Positions 36,431 to 49,586 of a stretch of 64,000 nucleotides of DNA are shown piece after piece. The notes below the pieces were generated by a model. The model had not been told where the DNA came from. It ran no database searches and saw nothing but the letters and a program-made list of their open reading frames with translations. How positions within the stretch are numbered: position 1 is the first letter of the stretch; each line of letters starts with the position of its first letter. The DNA lies in NCBI GenBank assembly GCA_964007475.1, contig OZ023274.1, positions 77,325,303-77,389,302 on the forward strand. Reading direction: 5' to 3'. The translations under genes and the position numbers were made by a program. The DNA is from Hybos culiciformis. Its lineage: Eukaryota > Arthropoda > Insecta > Diptera > Hybotidae.

Positions 36431-39400
36431 TATTGTAAAACCATTGATTTTTTTCTCTTCTAAATGTTAATGAATCTAATATTATGTTGTTGTGTTATGA
36501 CATACATTACGTTATAACATACAGTTTGGTATTTGGTTATTTTATTATTATGTTTATTTAGAAATAAAAAAATATTATTTATTATTTTAATAATAATAAT
36601 TTTGTTTCTGCTAATAAAAATATTTTATTATTAATTTTGAATGAATAACAATTCATTCATATAATAATATCATAAATGAACTAACTTTACTCAATAAATC
36701 TGAATATTTTTTATATGATTCGAATAAAATAATATTGTTAAGAGTTTGTGTTTTTCAAATTTTGAAAGACAATCCTTAAAAATCTATTCTTAAAATACAT
36801 AATTAAATTTCTTGCCCCATGATAAGGTAGGAAGCCTACTATTTTAAACACTCTATAATTCATAATTGATACTTATATCTTCTAGTACATCCCTTTTGAA
36901 AGAACTTATTGATATGATGATGCAATTTTTAGACATTGTGAAAAATATTAATTTCATTCTCCATTATTTTAAATATTTCGAGACACAAAATTAATGATAA
37001 TAATATTCCTCATTTCCCGTTGTGATTAAAATTAAATTCAATATTATATGTATGATAATTATTATAACAATTATATTTAATATAAATTCACTAGGTTTTA
37101 ATTAATTTGAAATTCGTGGAAAAATATTTAAATTTATAACATTTTTGAAACAGCCATTTGAACAAAACTATATAGTTAATAGCAAAATTTGTTAAAAATA
37201 ATTTTTAATTAAAATGGGCCTTGACTAAACGTCATTGGAACTGTTTTTTTTTTTTTTGGTATTCCATTCCTATCGGAATTTAAATTTATGTTATTGTGTC
37301 ATCCATTCATAAGTTTGTTCTTAATAATGGAATTTAAAATGAATACTAAAATTTTATTATTTATGTACATAGTACAAATATGTATTGTATACCTATTTAT
37401 TTATATATATATATGGATGATGATTGGTTTTATAAAAAGCTAATCAAAACTATTCAATCGCTGTATGGCGCTTTAATTGAATCGTATAAGCATTTTTAAT
37501 TGAATCTTTATAAGAACTTTATTTTAATTTGAATTTAATTTTCATATTATTACTATTAAAACGTGGGGTCCTTGTCCTCTTTATGCGAATTATAATTAAG
37601 TAAATTTTTCATTTTGTTTTTGGAATAAATTTTTTGAGCGCTGGCGCGGTTAGGAAGGTGAAATTCGTAAATTTTATTTTTATTTTTTTATTATTATTAT
37701 TATAAAATAAATCTATTATGAATTATGATGTTGATTAAGAAATTGACCAAGAAGCAAAAAAAAAAAAATAAAACTAATATGCGTAAAAGTTCTGACTTTA
37801 AAAACAGTAAAAATAATTTTAATAAATATATGAATATATCATCGATTTTTTAACATAATTGTTAAAATTATGAATTTATAAAAAAAATATTTACTGATCT
37901 CATAATTCATTCTAATGCATATTCCAAGCACATCTAAAAGATTTTTCCTCAACATTATTGAAAGAATTAACTTAAGTGCATTGCTAAGTAATACTAGAAC
38001 TAGAGGGTTTTGCTAAAGGGTAGTTATAATGAGTTTATTTCTTGGCATTGTGTATTATTATACATATATTACACATATTTTTTTTTTTTTTTTTATTTTG
38101 AATTCTGCTTTATTTATTTTCCTTTTATTTCACAATTTTATATTTTTTTAATCTTAAAGCTAGACATATGTTTTTTTTTTTTTTTTTTTTTCTAATAACT
38201 AATGTCCCTATTTCGAAATCCCTAGTTAATCTATTTTCTTATTCTATTTTGTTTTTTATGTCTATTTATCTTATTTTATATTATTTTACATTATTTTATA
38301 TTATTGATAATTAGGCATCAAAAAATTTTTTTAAAAATATGTATATTACACATATTATTATACATATATTACACATATTATTATACATATGTATAAATGT
38401 GCCATTATACCCTTATCCAATAAATTTAAAATTTCTATACTATGATGTTTTTTTTTTTACACTTTTGTTATTGATTAAGGATACATAATAACTAAAATTA
38501 TTTGGTAATTTATGATTTATGATGTTTATTATGATATTGATTATATAACACAAATATTCAACATTAAAGATAAATTTTATCAATTGAAGAAGAAAATTTA
38601 TGTTTTGTTTGACAAACTCTAATTTTCCATATTTCTTAATTATATACATGAATTCTTTTAGTAGAATGGTTTAAATAAATTTGTTGTTCATCGATGGTAA
38701 AAATTTATTTAAGTATATAATCTAGGCTTATAATGTCGAATCTCGACTTAATTTTGAGCCTAGAGACGAAATTAATGAAATCTATATTAAAATATTATCG
38801 TCGTCACACGGTTATATATTTATTTAAAAGCGAATATAACATATTTGACGTTTTTGAAATATTGTACTTTTTAGCTTTATATTAAGAAAAACTTTAATTC
38901 ATTTATTTTCAAAAAAAACAGAATAATGAAATAGTGAAGATATCAAATGTTAACTACATTCATTAAAATTTGACTTTTAACATTGCTTTTTTTCGTCTAA
39001 CATATGACACACCTGAACCGAATTATATTAAAATTATTCTATAAATTTGCGGTTTTTCTAAGCACATAATACATACTTATTTATTTATTCTATATAACAT
39101 GTCCATATATATTTTTTAAATTAAACATTATTATATATTAAAATTGAACCAATAATTGTAAAATTAAATGAGAGTAGATTTTTCATTTAATTCTTTATGT
39201 ACGATGAAGTGAAAAATTATTGCTTTGTAGAAAAAAAAAAAAAAAATACGTGAAAAATTAAACAGAATTTTTTTTTTTTGAAAATTTGGGTCAGTCAATT
39301 GAATGCAATGATATTATGTATTCAAAAAGTGCAGTTTTAAAATTGAAATTTTTTTTTTTTGACTTATTCATGTACGGGACAAACTCTAATGAATTAAATT

Positions 39401-40734
39401 GATAAAATAAAAAAAAAATTTATGTTTTTTTTTGTTTAATAATTTCTTAGAGGAATTTTGTCAAACCATCCAACCGAAATATATACATAGTATGTATGTA
39501 AATTCATTGGAATCTGGTGGGTTATTACGAGTTACCTTGGAACTTGGGAACAATATGAAAATACTATATTCTTTTTCAGTTTGAATGAAATTAAATTTTC
39601 ATACTTAATCAAAATAGAATGTGAGATTTTTATATTTGATCGTAATTTATAATATGTGTACTCTATTGATTTTTCCAAGGAAAAGGAAGAAAATGATCAC
39701 TGATTAATAATCTTGTATGTATCAACAACATCAACATTTGTTCTCAATGAGAACATTAACATAATTATGTGTAAGCAAAATTATATTTTTTGGTGTACCT
39801 ATGTTAATATGATGTATGCTCAAAAATGTTTATAAAATTTTTGTTAAACAAAATAATAATTATAATAATTTTAAGGGTGCTGCCGGCTACTAACATTTCT
39901 AGCAATGTTTAATTTTTTATTTTTTTATTTTTGCTATGTATTAAAAACCATGACGAATTTTTTTAATTTAATGTACAATCAAGAAAATTAATTTCTACAT
40001 AAAAAAAAAAAAATAAAATTTAATAATACCAGTTCTGATAAATATTTTTATTATAAAATTAATAGTATAGGTACTTAAATCTGAGTGTTCTTACGTATTT
40101 TTCTTATGCGATTATTTCATAAAAAAAAGCCTTCTGTATAATGTGTATATTTTGGTATATAATAGCACCTTTGTTACATGGATAAATCTATAACTATTAT
40201 GATTTCTTTATTAAAATGCTTGGTTTTAGGCGGGAAAAAATATTTTTGATATGAATAGTTTTTTTTTTGTATTCTTTAAAATTACGTTCAATTCAAATAA
40301 TATTTAACTTGTACTTTAATATTTATTAAAATAGTCTTTGGAAAACTGAGTGTTGATAAATACACAAATTTCGAGTTAATATGAAAAATATATCATTTAT
40401 GGGAATAAGCTTGTTTGAAAGCTGTGTTCTTTTCAACAGCGTAAGACTTAAAACGTTCGCGTTATGCGTTTACGAGAAATCGAGAGGAAAAGGACATGTA
40501 TAGGGACCCTGTTGCCTGATAGAAATTAAGATTTTATCACTGTTGTTTTTTAAATTCTATATATTTTTGGGTTATGCCATATTATAATTTTTGTTCAGAG
40601 CTCACTACACGATAATTAGGATAATGAATAGAACTGGATGGAATATTGGAATGGATGGAATGAGATGGATGGGTATAGATTATAGGATGAACAAATTTAG
40701 ATAGACGGAAGAATTTGAATCACATGATTAGGTT
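36431..40734. other. Gene-free stretch
   Basis: A+T-rich with T-runs. It holds a 27-bp direct repeat (38053-38079 and 38353-38379) exactly 300 bp apart. A less A+T-rich patch at about 40430-40530 leads toward the transposon-like fragment. No gene is seen. Confidence 0.55.
38345..38390. repeat. Two-copy 23-bp tandem repeat
   Basis: The unit ATTACACATATTATTATACA plus TAT occurs twice head to tail; part of it also occurs 300 bp upstream at 38053-38079. Confidence 0.85.
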
Positions 40735-40956
40735 CTATGTTCTATCGGAATTGTAGTCTAGCACTGCTCTAAGCAATTTGTTAGAATACGTTGGATGATT
40801 TTTCAAAATTTTGAATCGAACCCATGTTTTTTTTAAATCTGAATGAACCGTTTCTGAAGTCTGCTCATTCCAAACTGCAAGGCTTTCTTTATTTTTCTCG
40901 CAAAACTGCTGTGTGTGGAAAAGACCCATTCCTAACAAAAATATATTTTTTTGCAC
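40735..40956 (-). pseudogene. Fragment of a transposon-type protein
   Basis: The minus-strand frame reads GLFHTQQFCEKNKESLAV, then WNEQTSETVHSDLKKTW, RFKILKNHPTYSNKLLRAVL and DYNS before a stop. The pattern EQTSE-x-VHS…W…P-x-Y…LL-x-AV-x-YNS resembles the C-terminal part of uncharacterised transposon-derived proteins common in insect genomes. That is recognition from memory; I cannot name the superfamily. There is no start codon context, and flanking frames are closed, so it is a remnant. Confidence 0.45.
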
Positions 40957-41888
40957 GACATCACTAATTATATTAACAGATTTTATTTGTTCTTAATAAT
41001 TACTTTTGTAATTGATTTAAATCAAATTAAATAATTTTTTTTAACTCTATATACATTTTCGACAATATAGGAATTGTTTATAAATTAATTACCTAATTAT
41101 TTAATTATATAACAATTTTCTTTTATCTATAAAGCCTATATATACTATACATACAAAAAGTCTTTAAGGAAATATTAATCATCACGAATAATGATTCACC
41201 CTGTATAATATTATATATCTGCAATAATTTACATGCATTTTTCAATTTGGGTTTTTTCAAGAAGATAGATATGATGAAAACAAGTATTTTTTCTTTAACA
41301 AGTGGTGCAATATTTTTTATTTTATTTTTTTTTATTAAATGAAGCATATTGTGCTGTTGCACTTTTAAGTGTGTTAGAAACAAAAAAAATAAGTGCAAAG
41401 CGCACCCACTTCATTTTGCAATAGGTCAAATGAATCTTCAATATTTAGTATATACTTTGTTTATTTTTAAAGCTTATAATAAACAAACCATAAGCGCCTC
41501 AATATAATTTTATGAGTTTTAATTTTATGGCTAACCAAGAAATTAAAGAAAAATAAAAAAACTGTTGCTAAACTGTTAAAAAATAGTATAATAATAAAGG
41601 GCGTAATATGGTACAATATTTTTGTGTTTAACTTTTACTATCCAACAAATTTATTCCTAATAATAATAACAAAAAAATAAATTTATATAGTGAAAAATTT
41701 GATGAATTTTTGTAGATTTAAGAAAAAATTTAACTATTTTTATGTATATTGCACTTCGAATTTAAATGATTTGAGAATTCAACTAACTTAGTAAAATCAA
41801 CTTAATAAATGATCTTAATTAACACTTTTTTTTGTGAAAATAATCTGCATCAAAATAATAATCTTTTTGTTCAATTTCTACTTTGCAG

Positions 41889-41992
41889 AATTACGGGGGA
41901 GCATACGTGTTAAAAGGTCATTAAAAGATGAAAAACTAGAATTAAAATTATTAAATAATAAACTTGCAAATTTAAACGGCGCCATATTTTGA
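41889..41992 (+). CDS. Candidate terminal coding exon of an unidentified gene
   Basis: A strong acceptor (TTCAATTTCTACTTTGCAG) is followed by a frame reading LRGSIRVKRSLKDEKLELKL, then LNNKLANLNGAIF and TGA (33 codons). The charged, heptad-like Leu pattern looks like a coiled-coil C-terminus, unlike chance frames in this DNA. I do not recognise the protein. The upstream exon would lie left on the plus strand, past a long intron. Only one frame stays open across the segment. Confidence 0.4.
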
Positions 41993-43577
41993 GCTATGTA
42001 TTTTTACATACAATTATATATATATTTAATATTATTCTTGTTATTTTGATTTTTTGTTATTATCATAGAAATATTCTTTTACTACCACAAAATATATATA
42101 TAATAATACTTCAGCTATTTATTTTACCCGTATTATATTCTTTTATTAATATTACATATATAAAATTTTTTGTATATGCATTATATGTTTAATTAATATT
42201 ATACTGATGGTTTTGCATTTATTTGCAAATATAATATATATCACGGTAATATAATATCAAAAGTACTCTTTACTTTAGTTTTTCACTATTCCACATTTTT
42301 TCAATTTTTTTTCCGCCCTTGTTAAAAGCTTTCCACATCAATTGGTAGTAAAGTTAAGGTTTTTTTTAATAATGACATTAAAAAAAAAGAAGCATAATAT
42401 GTAAATAAAGAAAAATTTTTATAAATCTTTGTTGGATAGTCAAAACATTATAATGTATGTAATTGCATCAACCTTTGTGTTTGTATATATAATTTACATA
42501 GTATATATTTTTCAATGATATTAACAACGTTTTTCAAGGGATAATATTGACCATTAAATTCCAAGCAGTAGGAAAATGTTTTTCTTTCTATTGAATTTAA
42601 AAAAAAAATAAATATATATTTATAATTTTTTAATACTTGTTTGAAAAATTTTCTCATGTTTTTTTTTCGAGAAAATGCCAGGGCTTCACACAATCACCAC
42701 CTTAAGTTAGTAACTATATAGTTTTTTTCTACAAATTGGTTACACTAAAAATAGATTCTCCCTGCTTTGCACATAAAAAGTATTATATTTTGGTATAAAA
42801 TTAGCTAATAATATCGTTGTGCTACATAAAACAGGAAAGTATGTATAATTGATCTTTTTCTCATGAGCTTTGGATTAACTATAACTAAAAAAAAATAAAA
42901 ATAAAAAAAAAAAATAAACTAAAACAAATAATAACAAATAATCACGTATATCTTTCGCTTTCATTTTCATTTGCACAGCTGATCGCATTTATGTTAAAAA
43001 AAAAAAAAAACAGATATTTATTTAGGTTTTTGTTCAGCATAAAGTGCTACCAAAATATGTATGAGTTTTTTTTTCAGGTTGTGGTTTTTTTTTTTTTTTT
43101 TAATTAAATGAACCCGGCATTTTATTTTCTGTTTTTTTTTTCTTTCAATAGTTTTCAATTCGTGAACTCTTCTCTTTTTTGTTTTTTTGCAGTGACGATC
43201 AGTTTTAATTTATTAATCTCATGGTAATTTGCAGAATTAGTTTTTTTTAACAGAAAAACTCTCTTAAAAATCTCTTTTTCTTTATTCAACAATTCAACTA
43301 TATATACAATATTCAACATCTGTTTTAGTTTTCTTATATTTAAAAAAAAAAATTGAAGTGATATGAATAAAAAACATAAGAAAATTGAATAAATCAGGGA
43401 TTCTGGGTAATTGTTTGTAATTTTAATTTTAAGATTGAAATATTTCTTATTATAATATGTGCGGCCATACAGTAGTGTATATATAAAATCAAATATTTGA
43501 AATATTTATTATTTTCATATTTAAATGAGACTGGGGCCATTGCACTGTAATTAGATTTGAGTGCGTAACCTGCGAGA
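41993..43577. other. Gene-free stretch
   Basis: A+T-rich DNA with homopolymer runs; no gene or repeat of note. Confidence 0.55.
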
Positions 43578-43579
43578 TA

Positions 43580-43705
43580 CACTATCTGAAAAATTCAGCC
43601 TGCCTGGTAAACTCTTTTTTGAATGTTGTGCAAAAATTTGTGTAACATGCTAATGTTTTACAAGAATTTTTATTCACACATTCAGGCTGAATTTTTCAGC
43701 TAGTG
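43580..43705. mobile_element. 126-bp MITE with near-perfect TIRs and TA target duplication
   Basis: The left end CACTATCTGAAAAATTCAGC and the right end are inverted copies over about 22 bp with one mismatch (T/G). They are bordered by TA at 43578-43579 and 43706-43707. The small size, TA duplication and lack of coding sequence fit a Tc1/mariner-type MITE. It ends 23 bp before the hAT element at 43729. Confidence 0.85.
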
Positions 43706-43728
43706 TAAATCTTGCACACAAGTATACA

Positions 43729-44340
43729 CAGGGCTTAATTTCGACCGGAACTGTCCGGAACGGCGTTCCGGTTCTTTTTTTTTTTAAATATTACATACAT
43801 GAAATTTTTTCTTATAAAATAAGAAAAAAATTTTCAATTCCTATTCCTACCAACGAAAAAAATATAGAAATTTTTTTTTTGCAAATAGCTATTTTTTTTA
43901 ATTTGCTCATATTTTTTATTGCAATATCAACAATAGCAATTTCAAGTGCAGAATGTGAACGGGGGTTTTCAGCTATGAATTTGATAGTTACACCAGCACG
44001 TTCGTCTTTATTAACTAAAACACTCTCAAATTTACTATTTATAAAACTTGTTGGTCCTCCGCTCACTTATTTTGATCCCAAAATATATGTTCGCAGTTGG
44101 CTAGCCAAAGGAAAACATAGCGCCCTAGACTCTCAATCGAGATCCAGGAGTGCTAAAGTATACGATGAAAATATGGAAAAAATATGGAATCTATTATAAT
44201 TTTTTTCGTATTATTAAATATTTAAACTTAAATTAATTCTAGCTATAGTCTTTAAAACTAGAATTTTGTATAAAAAATAATAAATAAACACTATTTTTCC
44301 GTGCGTTCCGATTCTTTTTTTTTTGAGAAATTAAGCCCTG
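43729..44340 (+). mobile_element. 612-bp hAT deletion derivative with 8-bp target duplication
   Basis: The ends are CAGGGCTTAATTTC and GAAATTAAGCCCTG, typical CAGGG-type hAT terminal repeats. A perfect 8-bp duplication AGTATACA flanks the element (43721-43728 and 44341-44348). Subterminal direct repeats (CGTTCCGGTTC left, CGTTCCGATTC right) followed by T-runs lie inside both ends. Only the 3' part of the transposase frame survives, so this is an internally deleted, non-autonomous copy. Confidence 0.95.
43879..44199 (+). pseudogene. C-terminal hAT transposase fragment (dimerisation region)
   Basis: An open frame of about 100 codons inside the hAT element contains SSAECERGFSAMN, the conserved start of the hAT C-terminal dimerisation domain, followed by NLLFIKLVGPP and a basic tail to TAA. 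The N-terminal zinc finger and catalytic core are absent, so it cannot be a working transposase. The frame lacks stops or shifts, suggesting the deletion is recent or that the coding sequence decays slowly. Confidence 0.88.
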
Positions 44341-44348
44341 AGTATACA

Positions 44349-47300
44349 CATATATTTGACTGTAAATAAATTTAACTGTAAGTATATATTTTACAGAATT
44401 TAAATACATTTTTTTTTAAATTCATCTGCAGATTTAGTCAAGTTAGGAAAATTGAAACGTTTTTTATGTATTTTTGATTTAAGTGTTAACTCAGACCGAT
44501 TTTGTTAAATTGTTCATGAATTTTTGGTATTTCTTTTTTATTATGAAATTTCCTTATTTCTTTAATTCACATTTCCCAGAATAGAATATATATAAATATA
44601 TACATATATTATGTGTATACCTATTAAATCAAATTAAACATTGAACAAAAAGTTTTTTATTTAATTTGAATTTTCTAATAAACGTAATATATAAGATTAA
44701 GACATACTATTTAAGGTAGAGTTTTCATTATGTCAATTGACTTTATGTCTCAAAAATTAAGCTATAAATAAAGTTTATTGATTTTCTGTTCTTTTCTAAT
44801 GCACTAAGATATTTCAAGTTTGTTATAAAATTAATTTGCGAATCGGTCGGCCTTAAAGTTAATTTATCTCTTCTACAACAGTATATCGTCGTTTTGACTT
44901 TATATCTAATAAACACATTTGAGCCTACTTTGCTTGTTAAACCTCATGCTAATTAAAAAAACTATAAATCCTTCAAATCTTGATCATTAAAGTTTACTAC
45001 TTGCAGATAACATAAAAAACCTTAATAAAAGAGAGCTTTTTGTTTCTTGAAAAAAAAAAAGAAAAAAAATACCACTTTATTACAAAATATATATTTTTTT
45101 TTTATTATTTTATTATTATTATTTAAAATTGAATTTTTCGATTTTTAAAAAAATAAATAAAAAAGATTTTCTTCAATCTTTAGTTCTTTTTAAGTCTTTA
45201 TTTGATTCGGTTGTGCGGTTTTTGATTTTCGTGTAAAAAGACTTTTTTTTTTATTTTTGGCGGATTCGTGTGAAGTGAAGAATAACAAAACTTAACGGTA
45301 AAAAAAAAAATGTTAAAAATTGCAATATAAATTTTTTTTATTGCATAAATTTTGTTTATTGAAGAAAAAAAAAGAAGAAAAATAAACATAATAAAAAAGA
45401 AAAATTTATTGTTAATTTTTTTTTTATTGCAAAATGAAATTTAAAAAAAAAATTATATTTCTGGATTATTAAAAGAAAATTTTTATCCAAAAATTCCATT
45501 ATTTTTGATTTGAAAAGAAATTTTAACAGATTTTATTGTTTTATTGAAATTCAATAAATTCATTTTTTTTTTGTTCTTGAAATATTTGCAAAATCAAAAA
45601 GAAAAAAAAAGAAAAATATTGAAATAATTTTTTTAAATTATTAAAAAAATAAAAATTATTTTAAAGTTTATACGAAATTTTTGTAATTTTCAGAAAACAC
45701 TTTTTTTTGGCTAATTGAATCTTTTTCCTTTTTTTTTTTTACTAATGATGACTGTGTTTTATTGTGCGAAGCCGTTATGAAATATTTTGTCATCATTTAA
45801 TTTTTTTTGTGGCGGGCTTTTTAGAAAGAGATGACTGTTGATAGTTTTTTTTTTTTTTTTTTGTAAAAAGAAGTCGTTAATTAAATTTGCGGTTTTAAAG
45901 TTTCATAAGTTTTGGAAAAAAAAAAAATTATAAAAATTAAGTTTTGATTAAATCCCCCATTTGAATTTTCTTGCACGCTGCGATAATTATTTTTGTTTTC
46001 ATTTTAATTTTATTTTTAAACATCTGTGAAAAAAAATTGCAGCCACAGCTATAATCTCCCTTGGTTATGTGTAACCCTTGTGTAGTAATTTTAGCAAAAT
46101 TAATTTTTTGTGATAGGAAAGAAAAATTGCACTTTTACTTTTAGTTTTCAACATATTATGTAGATAACTCATTAAAATTAAAAAAAACTTATATTCTATA
46201 TAAATATATTTTTTTAAATTAATTTTTCGCTAGAAAAGCAATAAAAACTAAAAAACTTTTCAGTAGCAACTTATGCTATACATTTTTGGACGAATTATTA
46301 CGTACTTAGATTTTGAGTACATACTGTCAGAAAATAATACATACATTGTTTTCTGCTATATTTTATAAAGTGGACTTTTCAAAAAGCTTTCAATAATAAT
46401 CTTCTTGTAAAAATTACCAAATTTTGAATTTCCGCAAATTAATAATGTAATTTTATTGATAATTCAACACGATGAGTAATTCATATTGCCTTCAAAATAT
46501 TTTTATTTTTTTTTTTAATTTTCTTTAAACGATTGACACATGCATATATAATCCAGAAGTAAAATAATTTGACAACTTAATAAGAAAATTGCTAATAAAC
46601 AACTTTAAATTTAGCTTTAAAGATGTATCATCATCATCTCAAATCTTGCTAATGAAGGTGGAAATGAAAAAACGGACACGAAAATTATTTAATATTTTAT
46701 TTGTTTTTTTTTTGTTGGTAGCAAATAAAAGATTTCAAATAGAAAATTATCAAACTACAGATCGTCGTAATGACAATACCCTATAAAAAAAATTTACTCA
46801 AGATTTTGTATATTATATTTATATTGCCCATTTACCGGATTTTTAGTTCAAAATTTAACATGAGGTTGTATAATAACTAACTCGATAAAGGAAAATATTT
46901 GAGTGGAAAAAGATTTGAATACGTCAAAACATAAATTCATCCTTATAATCAAAATTTGCCAATTCACTTGCTTACTAATTCTTTTTTTAAGTTTTCAATC
47001 ATTTAGCGCATATGTTGAAACCTGTAGATACAATTATTCACAATTGGTATTATTGAAAAGAAAATTTCGAGTTTTCGATATTTTAAAATTCGTTTCGCTT
47101 TATTCCAGCGACATTACCGTGTGTCTCCAAATCGTTTTTATAATACCTACTTAATTTAGCCAAATTTACATAAGATTCGAATAATTTTAAATTTTTTTTT
47201 TGCTATTTATTTTTTTGAATATATTTTTTTTCGAAATATTAAAATCTATTTCGTATAAACTGGATTTAAAAGAGTTTTTTTTTTTTTGTTATTGAATTTG

Positions 47301-48142
47301 TTAAATATAATTATAAAATTTTAAATATATAATCTTTTTAATTTTTAAATGTTTTATGGTCGAAAAGAACTTATTGTGTAATATTTTAGTTGAAAAAAAA
47401 AAATAAAATAAAATAAAAATTTTCAAAAATATTTTAAAGAGCTATAATTATCACAAAAAAAAAAAAAAAAAATTGTAAAATATAAATATTTTTCATTCAT
47501 AAAAGCAAAAATTTGCCTAAGGATAGGTTTTTTATTTTTAACAAGGCACTTTTAAATTTTGGGTGAGTTACAAAATAAAAAAAAAACAAAAATAAAATTC
47601 TGTAAAATTTACTTATTTAATTTTTTTTAAATATATCCATATACCATTATACATTTTTTTTTTTATTTTATTTAAGTGGAAATTTTTCAGCGATAAAATT
47701 GTTATCATTCTATATAGAAAGTATTTATATAGATAAAGTGCATTTAGCCCAGAGGATGTGATTATTACATGTCAAACATGCAATTCGAGAAATGTAACCT
47801 TGGTTTTTTTTTTTTTAATACGTATTCTTTTTTTCTTTTGTTAATTAAATTTTGAACCATAATGTACTTAGTCTGATTTTAAAATACATGAAATTTTTTT
47901 TATGTATATATTAAGTTTAAACGCGTTAATAATTATATTAGATTGACCTAATTAAATTCTGTCATTGTGTCAGAAACAGTATTTTTATTCCATACTGCAT
48001 TAAAGAGAAAAAAAAAATTAATGTAGAGGTTTAATATTTATATTAAAGAAGAATTTTCAGATTGCATTCCATTTTGGACTACATAACTAGGTTCCTATTT
48101 AGATTTAATTCTGCATTAGAAATTAACTTCGTTCATATATAG
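44349..48142. other. Gene-free stretch between two hAT copies
   Basis: Strongly A+T-rich with many homopolymer tracts. A slightly mixed segment at about 45180-46080 (short GTGCGG, GGCGGATTCGTG and CACGCTGCG islets) could be a promoter or non-coding exon, but nothing confirms it. Confidence 0.5.
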
Positions 48143-48861
48143 CAGGGGTGTCAACTGATTTGTCTATTAGACCTACTTCGTGCAGTAAAAATCCTCTGCG
48201 ATCTACTTTTTCTAAAAGTAGGAGTAAGAGGAGAAGGCAATATTTAGGGATTAAAATTCTAATTGTTCGTCTGTTAAATTAATTCGGTACTTCGACTTTA
48301 TTATTTTCATTTGTGAAAATGCTGATTCGCACAAATATGTCGAACCAAAATAGGCGTGTAATTTTCAGCACATTTTTTTTAGATTCGGATATTTATCTTC
48401 TGCTAAATATTTCCACAATTAATTTTCGAAAGCTCTTGCTTTAATATAAATATCATTTTGTAAAGTAATAATTTCTGCTTCAAGTGTAATGTTATCCATA
48501 TCAAAAATAGTTGAAAGGTTTTCTGCAATTGTTTCTGCTTTAATATTGCTATCAAATGGAAAACTGATGTATAAAACTACATTATCAAGTTTTTTAAAAT
48601 CTTCAAAACGGTTACACAAATTCTTCAATAACGTTCTTAGTTTTTTTTATATATTTATTTTCATCATAATTAGTAGAAGCAGAACTTTTTAATTGCGCCA
48701 ACATGTTTGGAAAATTAGATAAATTTATGTGATTCTTGAAATTGCAAATAGCAATTTTAAAGGAAATAAATATCTGAAATACAAATATTTTTATCGGTGA
48801 TCGACCTAAAATCATTACACGATCGACCGGTAGATCGCGAGCGACGTTATTGACACCCCTG
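48143..48861 (-). mobile_element. Decayed hAT element, about 719 bp
   Basis: The 12-bp inverted ends CAGGGGTGTCAA and TTGACACCCCTG frame a degraded minus-strand transposase segment. The flanking 8-mers ATATATAG and ATATACTT agree at 5 of 8 positions, as expected for an old target duplication. Subterminal GCGATCTAC-type words face each other near both ends. Confidence 0.85.
48251..48815 (-). pseudogene. hAT transposase C-terminal part, frameshifted and with stops
   Basis: The pieces read in order on the minus strand: LSNFPNMLAQLKSS … NVIEEF, then a frame change near 48620, RFEDFKKLDN … FPFDSNI … LQNDIYIKARAF, a TAA at 48421-48419, a further in-frame stop, then FGSTYLCESAFSQMK … YRINLTDEQL and a stop at 48253-48251. 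The RF-x-DF and CESAFSxMK blocks are those of the GTF2IRD2/ZBED-type hAT transposases. One frameshift and two internal stops make it non-functional. Confidence 0.85.
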
Positions 48862-49586
48862 ATATACTTATAGGTTATATGCTGTACAAATTATATTAAT
48901 ATGTATACTGATTTTATGTACATTTGTGACACTGTCTGCATATAAGATGATGTGACACCGTTGATCGGTTATGTACATAATACATATGTATTTATAAAAA
49001 ATAGCAATGATCAGTATTTAGATTTGAGAATAATAAGGAATAATGGAAAAATACTTCCCTTTTAAAGTGATAATATTTAAAGAAAAAATCGAACGATTGA
49101 TTATATTTTCTAAAAGAATAACTTAAAACTAAAATATCAATAAATGAATTAAAAAAAAAAAATTATTGGATTTAATTATCAAATTTTACAATTAATGACA
49201 GCTAATATTAACGGAATTATTCTATGGGAAAGTATGTACGACACCCGTAAATTTATCTTTTGTATTAAATAAAAAGAGAAAAATATATATTCAAAATTTT
49301 CACTTGACTTAATCATTATTTGTTGAATATGTCTTTTATACAAACAAAGAATTTTAACATTTTTTTTTTTTTAACAAAATCAATATAAAAAATAAGAGCA
49401 AAATTAAATTAAAATTAATTTTTTTTTATATAAAATTTTATTAAAATGTGGCAAAAATATATATACATATATATAAAGTTTTTACTTTTATTTTTGCATA
49501 AATGAAAAAAAAAATTCAATAGGGTAATAAATCAATTAAGATTCTTTTCAAAATTAAAGAAAAAAAAAACTATAAATCTTAATTAG

